Assembly: GCA_016903695.1 (NCBI GenBank) | Contig: JADQBB010000009.1 | Coordinates: 52,867 to 116,866 of the forward strand | Reading direction: 5' to 3' | DNA length: 64,000 nucleotides | Source of the DNA: Chlorogloea purpurea SAG 13.99 | Lineage (GTDB): Bacteria; Cyanobacteriota; Cyanobacteriia; Cyanobacteriales; Microcystaceae | Part shown: in pieces, positions 8,755 to 17,352 of the stretch | Numbering within the stretch: position 1 is the stretch's first letter | Layout: every line of letters starts with the position of its first letter | Notes under the pieces: generated by a model | Told to the model about the DNA's origin: nothing | The model's database searches: none | The model's input: the letters and a program-made list of their open reading frames with translations, nothing else | Made by a program: the position numbers and the translations under genes

Positions 8755-8949
8755 TTTTTCATTGGCCGGGCGAAAAAACCGGCGCTCGGTAAGGACGGAG
8801 GGGTGTGACAGTTTTCACTTCAAAAAATACATAAAATAAAGTCAAATACAATACACTAGAAATAGATAATCTGTCTTTTGTTATCATATAAGTTGCGAGA
8901 TAGGCAACATATTGGTTATTTAGTTGTAAAAAATTGGACGGTCTGCCCT

Positions 8950-10803
8950 GTGGTTTCATCAATTTCTAAGCCTAGTATCCCATCAACCACCGTCCCCCAG
9001 CGCTGTACAGGTGCTTATGCTTTGATTGACAGCCTAAAGCGTCACGGCGTTCAGCATATCTTTGGCTATCCTGGGGGAGCAATATTACCCATCTACGATG
9101 AACTTCATCGAGCCGAAGCTAGAGGAGACATCGAACATATATTAGTTAGACACGAACAAGCAGCAGCCCACGCGGCCGACGGTTACGCGCGCGCCACGGG
9201 TAAAGTAGGCGTATGCTTTGCCACTTCAGGGCCGGGAGCGACCAATCTGGTGACGGGCATAGCTAACGCTCACATGGACTCGATTCCCATGGTGGTGATC
9301 ACCGGACAGGTAAGCAGGGCGGCCATCGGTTCCGATGCTTTCCAAGAAACTGATATTTACGGGATCACTTTACCGATCGTCAAACACTCTTATGTCGCCC
9401 GTCACGCCTCGGAAGTAGCCCGCATTATAGCTGAAGCGTTTCATGTTGCCAGTACCGGCAGACCGGGCCCCGTGCTAGTGGACATCCCGAAAGACGTGGG
9501 ACAGGAAGAATGCGATTATGTACCGGTAGAACCGGGTAAGGTGAAACTACACGGTTATCGTCCCACGGTGAAAGGCAATCCCCGTCAGATAAACGCGGCG
9601 GTGCATTTGCTCGAGGAAGCCCAAAGACCTTTACTGTACGCTGGCGGTGGTGCGATCGCTTCTAACTCCCACAGCCAAATCCAAGAATTAGCCGAACGTT
9701 TTCAAATACCCGTCACCACAACTTTAATGGGTATCGGCGCTTTCGACGAACACCACCCCCTCTCGGTAGGGATGCTAGGAATGCACGGCACAGCTTACGC
9801 TAACTTCGCCGTCAGCGAGTGCGATTTACTCATCGCCGTGGGTGCTAGATTCGATGACAGGGTAACGGGAAAATTGGATGAATTCGCATCGAGAGCGAAA
9901 GTGATCCACATCGACATCGACCCCGCCGAAGTGGGTAAAAACCGCGCCCCGGAAGTACCTATAGTGGGTGATGTGCGTCATGTATTAGAACAACTACTAC
10001 ACCGGGTGAGAGAGTTAGATTATCCCGCCACTCCTGGGAAAACTTCTGCTTGGTTGGAAAGGATCGATCGCTGGCGGCAGGATTACCCCCTGAGTGTACC
10101 CCATCCCGAAAATACCCTTTCACCCCAAGAAGTGATCGTGGAAGTGGGCAGACAAGCGCCCCACGCTTACTACACCACCGATGTAGGTCAACACCAGATG
10201 TGGGCGGCCCAATTCCTGAAAAATGGCCCCCGCCGTTGGATTTCCAGCGCCGGACTCGGTACGATGGGCTTCGGTTTACCTTCGGCCATGGGTGCTAAAG
10301 TGGCCGTACCCGATGAGGAAGTTATCTGTATCAGCGGCGATTCCAGTTTCCAGATGACTTTACAAGAGTTGGGAACGCTATCACAGTATGGTATTAATGT
10401 CAAGACGGTTATCATTAATAACGGCTGGCAGGGAATGGTGAGACAGTGGCAACAGGCGTTTTACGGTGAGCGTTATTCTTCCTCGAATATGGAAGTGGGT
10501 GCGCCGGATTTTGAACTGTTAGCTCAAGCTTATAACGTGAAGGGAATGACGGTGCGCGATCGATCCGAGTTATCCGAGAGAGTAGCCGAGATGCTAAGTC
10601 ACGAGGGGCCGGTAGTGATGAACGTGTTCGTTACCAGGGATGAGAACTGTTATCCCATGGTGGCTCCAGGTCAAAGTAACGCTCAGATGATCGGTTTACC
10701 CAAACCCCTTCCCCATCTCGGTAACGATCTTAACTGTCCCACTTGCGGCACTACTAATGAGGTGGGACATAAATTCTGTGGCGAGTGCGGCACTAAGCTA
10801 TAA
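8950..10803 (+). CDS. ilvB: Acetolactate synthase large subunit with zinc-ribbon tail
   Basis: This ThDP-dependent enzyme condenses two pyruvates to acetolactate, or pyruvate with 2-ketobutyrate, in valine, leucine and isoleucine synthesis. All three domains are present: N-terminal [14 protein letters not shown] and [21 protein letters not shown] (the ThDP-activating Glu), a central FAD-binding domain, and the C-terminal [14 protein letters not shown] diphosphate/Mg2+ motif. I place the start at GTG 8950 (MVSSISK..), because cyanobacterial homologues start there; an upstream TTG at 8878 keeps the frame open. The last 22 residues hold CPTC and CGEC (Cys 596, 599, 610, 613), a zinc ribbon not part of the usual enzyme. 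No regulatory subunit gene is adjacent. Confidence 0.95.
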   Translation: MVSSISKPSIPSTTVPQRCTGAYALIDSLKRHGVQHIFGYPGGAILPIYDELHRAEARGDIEHILVRHEQAAAHAADGYARATGKVGVCFATSGPGATNLVTGIANAHMDSIPMVVITGQVSRAAIGSDAFQETDIYGITLPIVKHSYVARHASEVARIIAEAFHVASTGRPGPVLVDIPKDVGQEECDYVPVEPGKVKLHGYRPTVKGNPRQINAAVHLLEEAQRPLLYAGGGAIASNSHSQIQELAERFQIPVTTTLMGIGAFDEHHPLSVGMLGMHGTAYANFAVSECDLLIAVGARFDDRVTGKLDEFASRAKVIHIDIDPAEVGKNRAPEVPIVGDVRHVLEQLLHRVRELDYPATPGKTSAWLERIDRWRQDYPLSVPHPENTLSPQEVIVEVGRQAPHAYYTTDVGQHQMWAAQFLKNGPRRWISSAGLGTMGFGLPSAMGAKVAVPDEEVICISGDSSFQMTLQELGTLSQYGINVKTVIINNGWQGMVRQWQQAFYGERYSSSNMEVGAPDFELLAQAYNVKGMTVRDRSELSERVAEMLSHEGPVVMNVFVTRDENCYPMVAPGQSNAQMIGLPKPLPHLGNDLNCPTCGTTNEVGHKFCGECGTKL

Positions 10804-10828
10804 CGGCCCGGTAATTCCATGTGCGAAG

Positions 10829-10864
10829 CTCACGGGATTCCTCGAAAGAATCTCGTGAGTTTCT
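10829..10864. terminator. Hairpin between convergent genes
   Basis: CTCACGGGATTC (10829-10840) pairs with GAATCTCGTGAG (10848-10859), twelve pairs including one G-U, with a 7-nt loop. It lies between the 3' ends of ilvB and the minus-strand PEP-CTERM gene and may serve both. There is no good T tract on the plus side (TTTCTC), so this is a structural call. Confidence 0.5.
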
Positions 10865-10880
10865 CGATAACCGACAAAAT

Positions 10881-11576
10881 TTAACGAGAGCGTTTTTTAA
10901 GTTTGGAAGCTAAACCCAAACCGCCGAAGACCAGTAAGCCCACCATGGAAGTAGGTTCCGGTGTACTTAGAGTATTGATCCTTGCATCCTGTAGGAAACT
11001 ATTTTGGAAAGAGGTGATGGGGCCGCCACCAGCTCCCCCTGACGTATAGGTATTGGAAACCGCTAGCGATGTTGGTGCGCCGCCTATGAGTGATACTTCA
11101 GGAGAGCCACCAATGCTAGTTAAGGTAACGGAAGACCCTGGCGTGTTGCCCACGAAGTTCGTCACTAAAGTTTCTGCCGGTGGGAATGTAGATACGGTAG
11201 TATCAGAATCTACTGCCTTGAAAAAACGTGTTACGTTGGGATCGCTCTGGACTACATCTACGGTGTAATCTAGCGTGAAAGCGGTAATACTCGACGGGGG
11301 TACGAAATTATAGTTGAGGAAATATTGATTGGTGTTGTTGTCATCTTGAATGAAGCTAACAGTATCCGTCGGTGAAGTGGGCAAATTGCTGGAAGTACCG
11401 TAAGTGAATAATTTATCACCGATCGTGACCGGGGCGGCTTGCCACTGCGCAAAAGTCTTGGTAATGGTTCCGGCTTGCGCTGATAGGGAGAATACAGCCG
11501 AGCCGACAATCATACCGAGGGTAGAGGTTCCTAGAGCGATTTTGCTAGAGAAAGGATTCTTGAGTAAATTCTTCAT
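10881..11576 (-). CDS. PEP-CTERM sorting domain protein
   Basis: A 231-residue secreted protein. The N-terminus is a signal peptide with a hydrophobic run and an alanine-rich cleavage region (FSLSAQA-GT, about residue 35). The C-terminus has the full PEP-CTERM tripartite signal: the STPEPTS motif, a hydrophobic helix (MVGLLVFGGLGLA) and a basic end (KLKKRSR). Such proteins are cut and anchored or released by an exosortase and often go with extracellular polysaccharide. The body is rich in Thr, Ser and Val with no domain I recognise. No exosortase gene is in the window. Confidence 0.88.
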   Translation of the reverse strand: MKNLLKNPFSSKIALGTSTLGMIVGSAVFSLSAQAGTITKTFAQWQAAPVTIGDKLFTYGTSSNLPTSPTDTVSFIQDDNNTNQYFLNYNFVPPSSITAFTLDYTVDVVQSDPNVTRFFKAVDSDTTVSTFPPAETLVTNFVGNTPGSSVTLTSIGGSPEVSLIGGAPTSLAVSNTYTSGGAGGGPITSFQNSFLQDARINTLSTPEPTSMVGLLVFGGLGLASKLKKRSR

Positions 11577-11842
11577 GAGATATCAAGTGTATGAAATGAA
11601 CCTTATCGGATAAATGCCATGTACTTGAAACATTTTAGATAAGTTACTATGAATTATATACAAATTTTTCATAATGACACCAAAAATTTCCTTATCTTCT
11701 GATAAATTTACATCGACGCAACTTTCAATATGAAGTGCCTATTTCCTTGAATATTCAGAGCAATATTTATATTTGACTTCGTTTATAGGTTTCAGATAAG
11801 GCTTTCGTGGCGGTGATTTCCAATGAGGGTAGATTTATTTTG

Positions 11843-12964
11843 ATGACTCCAAAAACAGGGCAAAATAATATTCTGGTGGTGGATGACAATCCCGATAATT
11901 TACGCCTGTTAGCGGCGATGCTATCCGATCGAGATTATTCGGTACGCAAAGCCCTGAGCGGGCAAATGGCTTTAAAAACCGTGGAAACCCGGCAGCCGGA
12001 TTTAATCTTGTTAGACATCAATATGTCTGGCATGAATGGGTACGAAGTTTGTCAAAAGTTAAAACTGAATGAAGACACCAAGCATATTCCGGTTATATTT
12101 ATCAGTGCGATGGATGATGTGTTAGATAAGGTGAAAGCTTTTGAAGTGGGGGGGGTCGATTATATCACCAAGCCATTGCAGGCGGAAGAAGTAATAGCGA
12201 GAATAGAAAATCAGTTAACCATATGGCGGCAAAAGCAACAATTAGAAATGGAAATTCTAGAAAGAAAAAAGGCGGAAGAATCGCTACAGTTGTATCTACA
12301 CGCCGTATCCCATGACCTGAAAAATCCGGTGATCGCCATGTCGATCATCTTGAGCAATTTACAGAAAAAGGGCCGGGAGAGAGAGAAAGAAATATCTGTA
12401 CCCTTGTCCTTATTAAAACAGATGGAAGAGAGTTGCGATCGACAGTTGCACCTGATTAATTCCTTGATAGAGACAAGACAGAATGAAATTTGGGGCGTAT
12501 CTCTGGATTGGCAATTTTTCTCTTTGCACGAATTAATCGAAAAAATGACTCATGAATGGCAATTACAGTTAGAGAGACACGAAGCGAAGTTAGTAAATAA
12601 CATACCCGTTGAATTACCGAGGGTAAAAGGGGATTATTATCAAATACTGCGAGTCTGGGAAAATTTATTAGCCAACGCGCTCAAGTACAATTCCCCAGGT
12701 ATCACCATAACCTTAGAAGCAAAACCGCTCGAATCCGGTCGAGTCTACTGTAGCGTTAGAGATAACGGCATCGGTATTAGTGAAGAACAATTGGATCATT
12801 TATTCCAACGTTATCAAAGGGGAAACGGTAGGGGCAAAAGCTTGGGATTGGGATTGGGTTTATATCTTTGTCGGCAGATCGTGAACGCCCACGGGGGAGA
12901 AATAGGGGTAGATAGCCACCCCTATGAAGGATCTCGTTTTTGGTTTACTTTACCAACGGATTAG
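11843..12964 (+). CDS. Receiver-histidine kinase, two-component regulator
   Basis: A 373-residue protein in the reversed order seen in many cyanobacterial kinases: N-terminal receiver domain (ILVVDDNP acidic pocket, phospho-acceptor Asp 58 in LILLDINMSG, ITKP lysine), then a kinase with the H-box HAVSHDLKNP (about 150-160), and an ATP-binding domain with N, G1 and G2 boxes (ENLLANALKYN, DNGIGI, GLGLGLYLC). It has no membrane or sensory domain, so it probably takes phosphate or a signal from a partner. I choose ATG 11843, eight residues before the receiver core; an in-frame GTG at 11807 is the alternative. No partner gene is adjacent. Confidence 0.85.
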   Translation: MTPKTGQNNILVVDDNPDNLRLLAAMLSDRDYSVRKALSGQMALKTVETRQPDLILLDINMSGMNGYEVCQKLKLNEDTKHIPVIFISAMDDVLDKVKAFEVGGVDYITKPLQAEEVIARIENQLTIWRQKQQLEMEILERKKAEESLQLYLHAVSHDLKNPVIAMSIILSNLQKKGREREKEISVPLSLLKQMEESCDRQLHLINSLIETRQNEIWGVSLDWQFFSLHELIEKMTHEWQLQLERHEAKLVNNIPVELPRVKGDYYQILRVWENLLANALKYNSPGITITLEAKPLESGRVYCSVRDNGIGISEEQLDHLFQRYQRGNGRGKSLGLGLGLYLCRQIVNAHGGEIGVDSHPYEGSRFWFTLPTD

Positions 12965-12982
12965 GATTTGCTAATAGAGGAA

Positions 12983-14398
12983 CTAACTAACCAAAATGTT
13001 TTCATAAGTAAAATTCAAACCATTGCTTAAAGTAGCCAAAGTAACGGGAGCATTTGTCCCATTACCGTCTTTATCGAATAAAAGAGAGCCTGTAAGAGCA
13101 TTATAAATGAATCGTTGATCTGGGGTATTAGCACCAATACCTTTGATGAATCTATCCGGTGATATAGTCCCCCTGATAAGACCGGGATCGAAAGATGAGC
13201 CTCTAACGGAGATCAGATCATTGAAAGTCCTAAAATCCTTGATCGAATCCCCACCTTCATTGGGATTCTGATAATCAAATACATCGGCGCCCCCGCCCCC
13301 GATGAGAATATCCTTGCCAAGACCGCCATAAATCACCTCTAAGCGATTAGTACCGGTAATGATGTCATCACTTGCAGTGGGAATAGGTGAGCGAGTGGCA
13401 TTAGAGTTGATGATCGTGGCCACGCGCCCTATGAGCGTACCCGTGTTATAGGATGACCCCGGAGTTATCTGGATCGATAAGTCTTTATTAGGCGTGAAAA
13501 GATTATCGTTTTTAGGAGCGATCGTGATTTGAGCGGTAGCTGAACCGGGGGCGAAAGTTACTGTACCGTTAGTGTTCGTAAAGCTGCTTGCGCCGCCGAC
13601 AACGGTGTAGTTAACTCCTAGAGTAGCCGCGCCGCTAACGGCAAAATTAACGGTTAAAGGAGCGGTTAGGGCAGCACCGGTACGGGTAAAGGTATAAACG
13701 AACTTATCTGGACTATTTTCACTTATGCCTTTCCAGTTAAGATCGATCGCCACCTCAGGGGGGAGGGCTACTACAGAAACGTTATCCAAGGTAGCGCCGT
13801 AGGAACTATTGGCCGGCTCATTGGACAAACTATAAAACTCTAAATTGGTGGCAGTAGAATTAGCGGTGAATGTCCAAGTTTTGTTCTGCCATCCCATGTT
13901 GGAAACGGTATAGCCAGTAGTATCGAAAGAAAAATTAGCTGATTGACCGGCTGCCGACACACCCATCTTTTTAACAGGAAGTCCGGACTCAGGATTACCC
14001 GCCATCGCGAAACTGACTCGATACCGCTGCCCCGCCACCGTTTGCAAAGTTTGGGCGATGCCACCCACCCCCGGTGAACCATTCAAGTCAACACTACGCT
14101 GTCCACTGGCACTGGCCCAATAAGTGATGTCATAGTCAATTTGGCCTCTCGTTACCGTCCATCCAGTTATCGCTGTAGAGCCAACATTTAGCGATACGAA
14201 CGGATACGGCGCATTCACTCCGTTCTCGAAGCTGCCGTTAGTGATCAAGTTAATATTATTAACATTAGCCCAATTTGAATTCGTTTTAGGATTGGAGTTG
14301 ATCGCGACCAGGCTCGGGGGTTTCTTGGGAATAAATTTTCCTTGCCCATCAAGAGAGAAGTTGAAAAAATCGAGTTTGGTTAGGTTTTTAAGAGTCAT
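12983..14398 (-). CDS. Secreted DUF642-like / Calx-beta / RTX-type protein
   Basis: A 471-residue protein with three recognisable parts. Residues about 50-210 resemble the DUF642/choice-of-anchor C jellyroll (NLITNGSFENG, GWTVTRGQIDY, RSVDLNGSPGVGGIAQTL, LDNVSVV). Residues about 215-325 are a Calx-beta-like domain (GVNYTVVGG, APKNDNLFTPNKDLSI). Residues about 345-471 contain an RTX-type calcium motif (YGGLGKDILIGGGGADVFDY) and a C-terminal module common in type I-secreted proteins. No N-terminal signal peptide is seen, which fits type I export through a C-terminal signal. The likely role is binding of cell-surface carbohydrate; this is inference. The gene ends 18 bp from the convergent kinase gene. 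Confidence 0.75.
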   Translation of the reverse strand: MTLKNLTKLDFFNFSLDGQGKFIPKKPPSLVAINSNPKTNSNWANVNNINLITNGSFENGVNAPYPFVSLNVGSTAITGWTVTRGQIDYDITYWASASGQRSVDLNGSPGVGGIAQTLQTVAGQRYRVSFAMAGNPESGLPVKKMGVSAAGQSANFSFDTTGYTVSNMGWQNKTWTFTANSTATNLEFYSLSNEPANSSYGATLDNVSVVALPPEVAIDLNWKGISENSPDKFVYTFTRTGAALTAPLTVNFAVSGAATLGVNYTVVGGASSFTNTNGTVTFAPGSATAQITIAPKNDNLFTPNKDLSIQITPGSSYNTGTLIGRVATIINSNATRSPIPTASDDIITGTNRLEVIYGGLGKDILIGGGGADVFDYQNPNEGGDSIKDFRTFNDLISVRGSSFDPGLIRGTISPDRFIKGIGANTPDQRFIYNALTGSLLFDKDGNGTNAPVTLATLSNGLNFTYENILVS

Positions 14399-14606
14399 CA
14401 GATATATTCCGTTGTACTGGCGACCGTTCCTCTATAGTATAAAAATACCAAGGAAGTGGCTAGGCTCTTCCTAAGACGCTAAAATACGATCGATAGTTTC
14501 AGAAGCCGAGGGAAATCGGGCGGCTTAAATACTAGTATCTTGATGGTTCTAAAATATGGACTCTTTCCTGTATAGTTGAAAAAGCAGTCGGTTCAAGACA
14601 AACAGA

Positions 14607-15536
14607 ATGGTTACAACGGGCGAACAAGCAGTAGATATAAAACAAACCGCTAGTTTTTCACTGGCCAATTATCTGCAAGAAAAAAAGGTTTTAGTTGAGT
14701 CGGCACTGTCAGACTCATTAGCGATCGGGAAACCAGAAAAAATTTACGAGGCGATGCGTTATTCCCTGTTAGCGGGAGGCAAACGCCTACGCCCCATTCT
14801 CTGTCTGGCTACCTGTGAGTTAATGGGCGGTACGATTTCTATGGCTATGCCCACTGCTTGCGCCCTAGAGATGATTCACACCATGTCTCTAATTCACGAC
14901 GATTTACCCGCTATGGATAACGACGATTATCGTCGGGGTAAATTAACCAATCACAAAGTTTTCGGTGAAGATATAGCCATCCTTGCGGGTGATGGTCTGT
15001 TAGCCTACGCTTTTGAATACGTGGCCACTCAAACCAGGAATGTACCCCCGGAGAGAATTATCGATGTAATCGCCAGATTGGGGCGCACCGTGGGCGCAGC
15101 CGGCCTCGTCGGTGGTCAAGTTCTAGATTTAGAATCGGAAGGTAAAACCGATATAAACGCTCAAACACTGAGTTTCATCCACAGTCACAAGACGGGCGCT
15201 CTTTTAGAAACGTCAGTAGTTTCGGGGGCGATTCTAGGAGGCGCTAAAGCTGAAGAAGTGCAGCGTCTCTCCCGCTACGCTCAAAATATCGGTCTCGCTT
15301 TCCAAATTATCGACGATATTCTCGATATTACCGCCACTGATGAAGAGTTGGGTAAGACCGCAGGTAAGGATTTACAGGCGCAGAAAGCTACCTATCCCAG
15401 TCTCTGGGGAATCGAAGAATCGAGGAAACAGGCGCAAAATTTGGTAGACTCCGCTATTGAGGAATTGCAAGGATTTTCTGATTCGGCCAACCCCTTGAGA
15501 GCGATCGCTCAATATATCGTTACCCGTAAAAACTAA
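14607..15536 (+). CDS. crtE: Geranylgeranyl diphosphate synthase
   Basis: A 309-residue trans-prenyltransferase that adds isopentenyl diphosphate units to make the C20 precursor of carotenoids, the chlorophyll phytyl tail and quinones. Both Asp-rich motifs are visible: the first in [16 protein letters not shown] (about 97-112) and the second in [11 protein letters not shown] (about 238-248), plus GGKRLRP near residue 57. Length and motifs fit cyanobacterial CrtE. It heads a tight cluster: the PAP2-like gene starts 15 bp downstream and the deaminase gene 4 bp after that, so co-transcription is likely. Confidence 0.93.
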   Translation: MVTTGEQAVDIKQTASFSLANYLQEKKVLVESALSDSLAIGKPEKIYEAMRYSLLAGGKRLRPILCLATCELMGGTISMAMPTACALEMIHTMSLIHDDLPAMDNDDYRRGKLTNHKVFGEDIAILAGDGLLAYAFEYVATQTRNVPPERIIDVIARLGRTVGAAGLVGGQVLDLESEGKTDINAQTLSFIHSHKTGALLETSVVSGAILGGAKAEEVQRLSRYAQNIGLAFQIIDDILDITATDEELGKTAGKDLQAQKATYPSLWGIEESRKQAQNLVDSAIEELQGFSDSANPLRAIAQYIVTRKN

Positions 15537-15551
15537 ACAAACATCGAGATT

Positions 15552-16007
15552 ATGCAGGATTTTGGGCAAATATTTAGCAATAATGTACTGCTAGTCTCTC
15601 TTTTGGCTTGTTTTATCGCTCAAGCTCTAAAAGCCATAGTAGAACTGATCCGTAACGGTAAGGTAACTATCCGCTATCTAGTATCGAGTGGCGGTATGCC
15701 CAGCGCTCACTCGGCTTTAGTGGGCGCTCTGGCTACGGGGGTAGGCTTGAAAACCGGTTGGTCTAGCTCGGAATTCGCCATCGCTGCTTTATTCGCCGTT
15801 ATCGTTATGTACGATGCCGCCGGGGTGCGTCAAGCGGCGGGAAAACAGGCGCGGATTCTCAATCAGCTTCTCGATGAAATGTTCCAAGAAGGTAAGGAGT
15901 TAAACGAGGAGCGTTTGAAAGAATTGATCGGTCACACTCCCTTTCAAGTTCTCGTGGGCTTATCCCTAGGAATCACGATCTCTATTTTCCTCTTATCCTC
16001 ATTCTAA
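15552..16007 (+). CDS. Divergent PAP2 family membrane protein
   Basis: A 151-residue protein with about four hydrophobic segments. It carries the divergent PAP2 (DUF212, YuiD-like) signature SGGMPSAHSALVGALATGVGL, and DAAGVRQAAGKQA in the next loop. PAP2 enzymes remove phosphate from lipid phosphates or diphosphates; the exact activity of this branch is not established. It sits 15 bp after crtE, so a link to prenyl-diphosphate metabolism is attractive but is inference from position alone. Confidence 0.85.
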   Translation: MQDFGQIFSNNVLLVSLLACFIAQALKAIVELIRNGKVTIRYLVSSGGMPSAHSALVGALATGVGLKTGWSSSEFAIAALFAVIVMYDAAGVRQAAGKQARILNQLLDEMFQEGKELNEERLKELIGHTPFQVLVGLSLGITISIFLLSSF

Positions 16008-16011
16008 TTTT

Positions 16012-16536
16012 ATGGAAGCATTGCGACCGAGTTGGGATGAATATTTTCTGATGATAGCCAAATTGGCGGCCACTCGCTCTACTTGTCTGGCTTTCGGAGT
16101 AGGTGCGGTCATCGTCAAAGACCGTCAAGTATTAGCCACGGGTTATAATGGCTCCCCGTCAGGGTCGATTCACTGCACTACTCAAGGTTTCTGTTATCCA
16201 GGTTTGAATAATTGTAGTGAATCGGGTTCTCTGCCTTCGAGAGCGATTCACGCTGAGGCTAATGCGATCGCACAAGCCGCCAAACACGGTATTTCTACAC
16301 AAGGAGCGAGTATATATGTTACTTTAGAACCTTGTTTATCGTGTTTGAAACTTATCATTTCATCGGGGATAAAATCGGTTTTCTACGAAACGGATTTTAA
16401 TAGCGGGACGAAAGTTTTAATCAGAGATAGTTTCATCCAAGATGGATTGGTAAAAATGGAAAAGATCTCTCTATCGACCGCGATCGCTCAACAAGCTGCT
16501 CAATTTTTACTGAATCCCACTTCCGTTATGCAATGA
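16012..16536 (+). CDS. Deoxycytidylate (dCMP) deaminase family protein
   Basis: A 174-residue zinc-dependent deaminase of the dCMP/ComEB type. The zinc ligands are in HAEANAI (His about 80, catalytic Glu two residues on) and EPCLSC (about 107-112). The N-terminal WDEYFLMIAKLAATRSTC and VIVKDRQVLATGYNGSPSG are typical of dCMP deaminases, which supply dUMP for dTMP synthesis. It follows the PAP2-like gene by 4 bp and overlaps the 3' end of the convergent SOD gene by 11 bp. A specificity other than dCMP cannot be excluded from sequence. Confidence 0.85.
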   Translation: MEALRPSWDEYFLMIAKLAATRSTCLAFGVGAVIVKDRQVLATGYNGSPSGSIHCTTQGFCYPGLNNCSESGSLPSRAIHAEANAIAQAAKHGISTQGASIYVTLEPCLSCLKLIISSGIKSVFYETDFNSGTKVLIRDSFIQDGLVKMEKISLSTAIAQQAAQFLLNPTSVMQ

Positions 16537-17245
16537 ATTGAAGGTAACGATTATTCACCTCATCCCAATTAAGCACATTCCACCACTGCTTTAAGTATTC
16601 CGCCCGTTGATTGCGATATTTAAGATAGTAAGCGTGTTCCCATACATCGTTACCCATAACCGGTTTATATCCGGTTAATAAAGGACTATCCTGATTGGGG
16701 GTAGTGATAATCTCTAATTTCTTGTCCGGCGATAAAGCCAGCCAAGCCCAACCGCTACCGAAAACTTTCCCGGCAGCTTCATTAAACTTGGTTTGAAATA
16801 CTTCAAAACTGCCAAATTGTTCTGTAATTGCCTTATTTAACTCTCCCTTCGGTTTCCCTCCTCCATCAGGTTTCATGATCTGCCAGAACAGGGAATGATT
16901 GAGATGGCCCCCGCCATTATTACGGACGGTTTTTTGTATTTCTGTTGGTAGAGAATCGAGAGATCGAAGTAACTCCTCTACAGTTTTCGTTTTAAGTTCT
17001 GGATATTTACTAACAGCAACATTAAGATTATTCACATAAGCAGCGTGATGTTTATCGTGATGAAAACGCATTGTTTCTTCATCGATATAGGGTTCGAGTT
17101 CTTTGTAACCATAGGGAAGAGGCGGGAGAGTAAAGGGGCCGGAAGGCTTATTATCAGCCCGAGCGGGAGGCATAAAATTATTAACGCAGGCTGTACCAAC
17201 GCCAGCACCGAGGAGATAGAGAAAACGACGGCGATCGATCTGCAT
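16526..17245 (-). CDS. sodA: Mn-type superoxide dismutase, exported
   Basis: A 239-residue Fe/Mn-family superoxide dismutase. Metal ligands are in MRFHHDKHHAAYV, GGHLNHSLFW and DVWEHAYYLKY. The GGGHLNHSLFW and NQDSPL sequences follow the manganese type, not the iron type. The N-terminus has a twin-arginine signal (DRRRFLYLLGAG) and a possible cleavage site after PARA (residue 30), pointing to export of the folded enzyme to the periplasm or thylakoid lumen. It would detoxify superoxide outside the cytoplasm. Mn versus cambialistic use is inferred from motifs. Confidence 0.9.
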   Translation of the reverse strand: MQIDRRRFLYLLGAGVGTACVNNFMPPARADNKPSGPFTLPPLPYGYKELEPYIDEETMRFHHDKHHAAYVNNLNVAVSKYPELKTKTVEELLRSLDSLPTEIQKTVRNNGGGHLNHSLFWQIMKPDGGGKPKGELNKAITEQFGSFEVFQTKFNEAAGKVFGSGWAWLALSPDKKLEIITTPNQDSPLLTGYKPVMGNDVWEHAYYLKYRNQRAEYLKQWWNVLNWDEVNNRYLQFIA

Positions 17246-17352
17246 AATAGTAGTGAATAAACTTTATTACATTACAGTTAAATTTATCACAAATATTCCC
17301 GTCATTTAGCGAGCGTATTTGACTCGTAAACAAACCCTTTGAGAAAGACCCA

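Noticed and set aside
17165..17235. Exported SOD as a lipoprotein (Cys at residue 20)
   Set aside because: The bases before the Cys (G-T-A) do not make a good lipobox; a twin-arginine signal with cleavage after PARA fits better.
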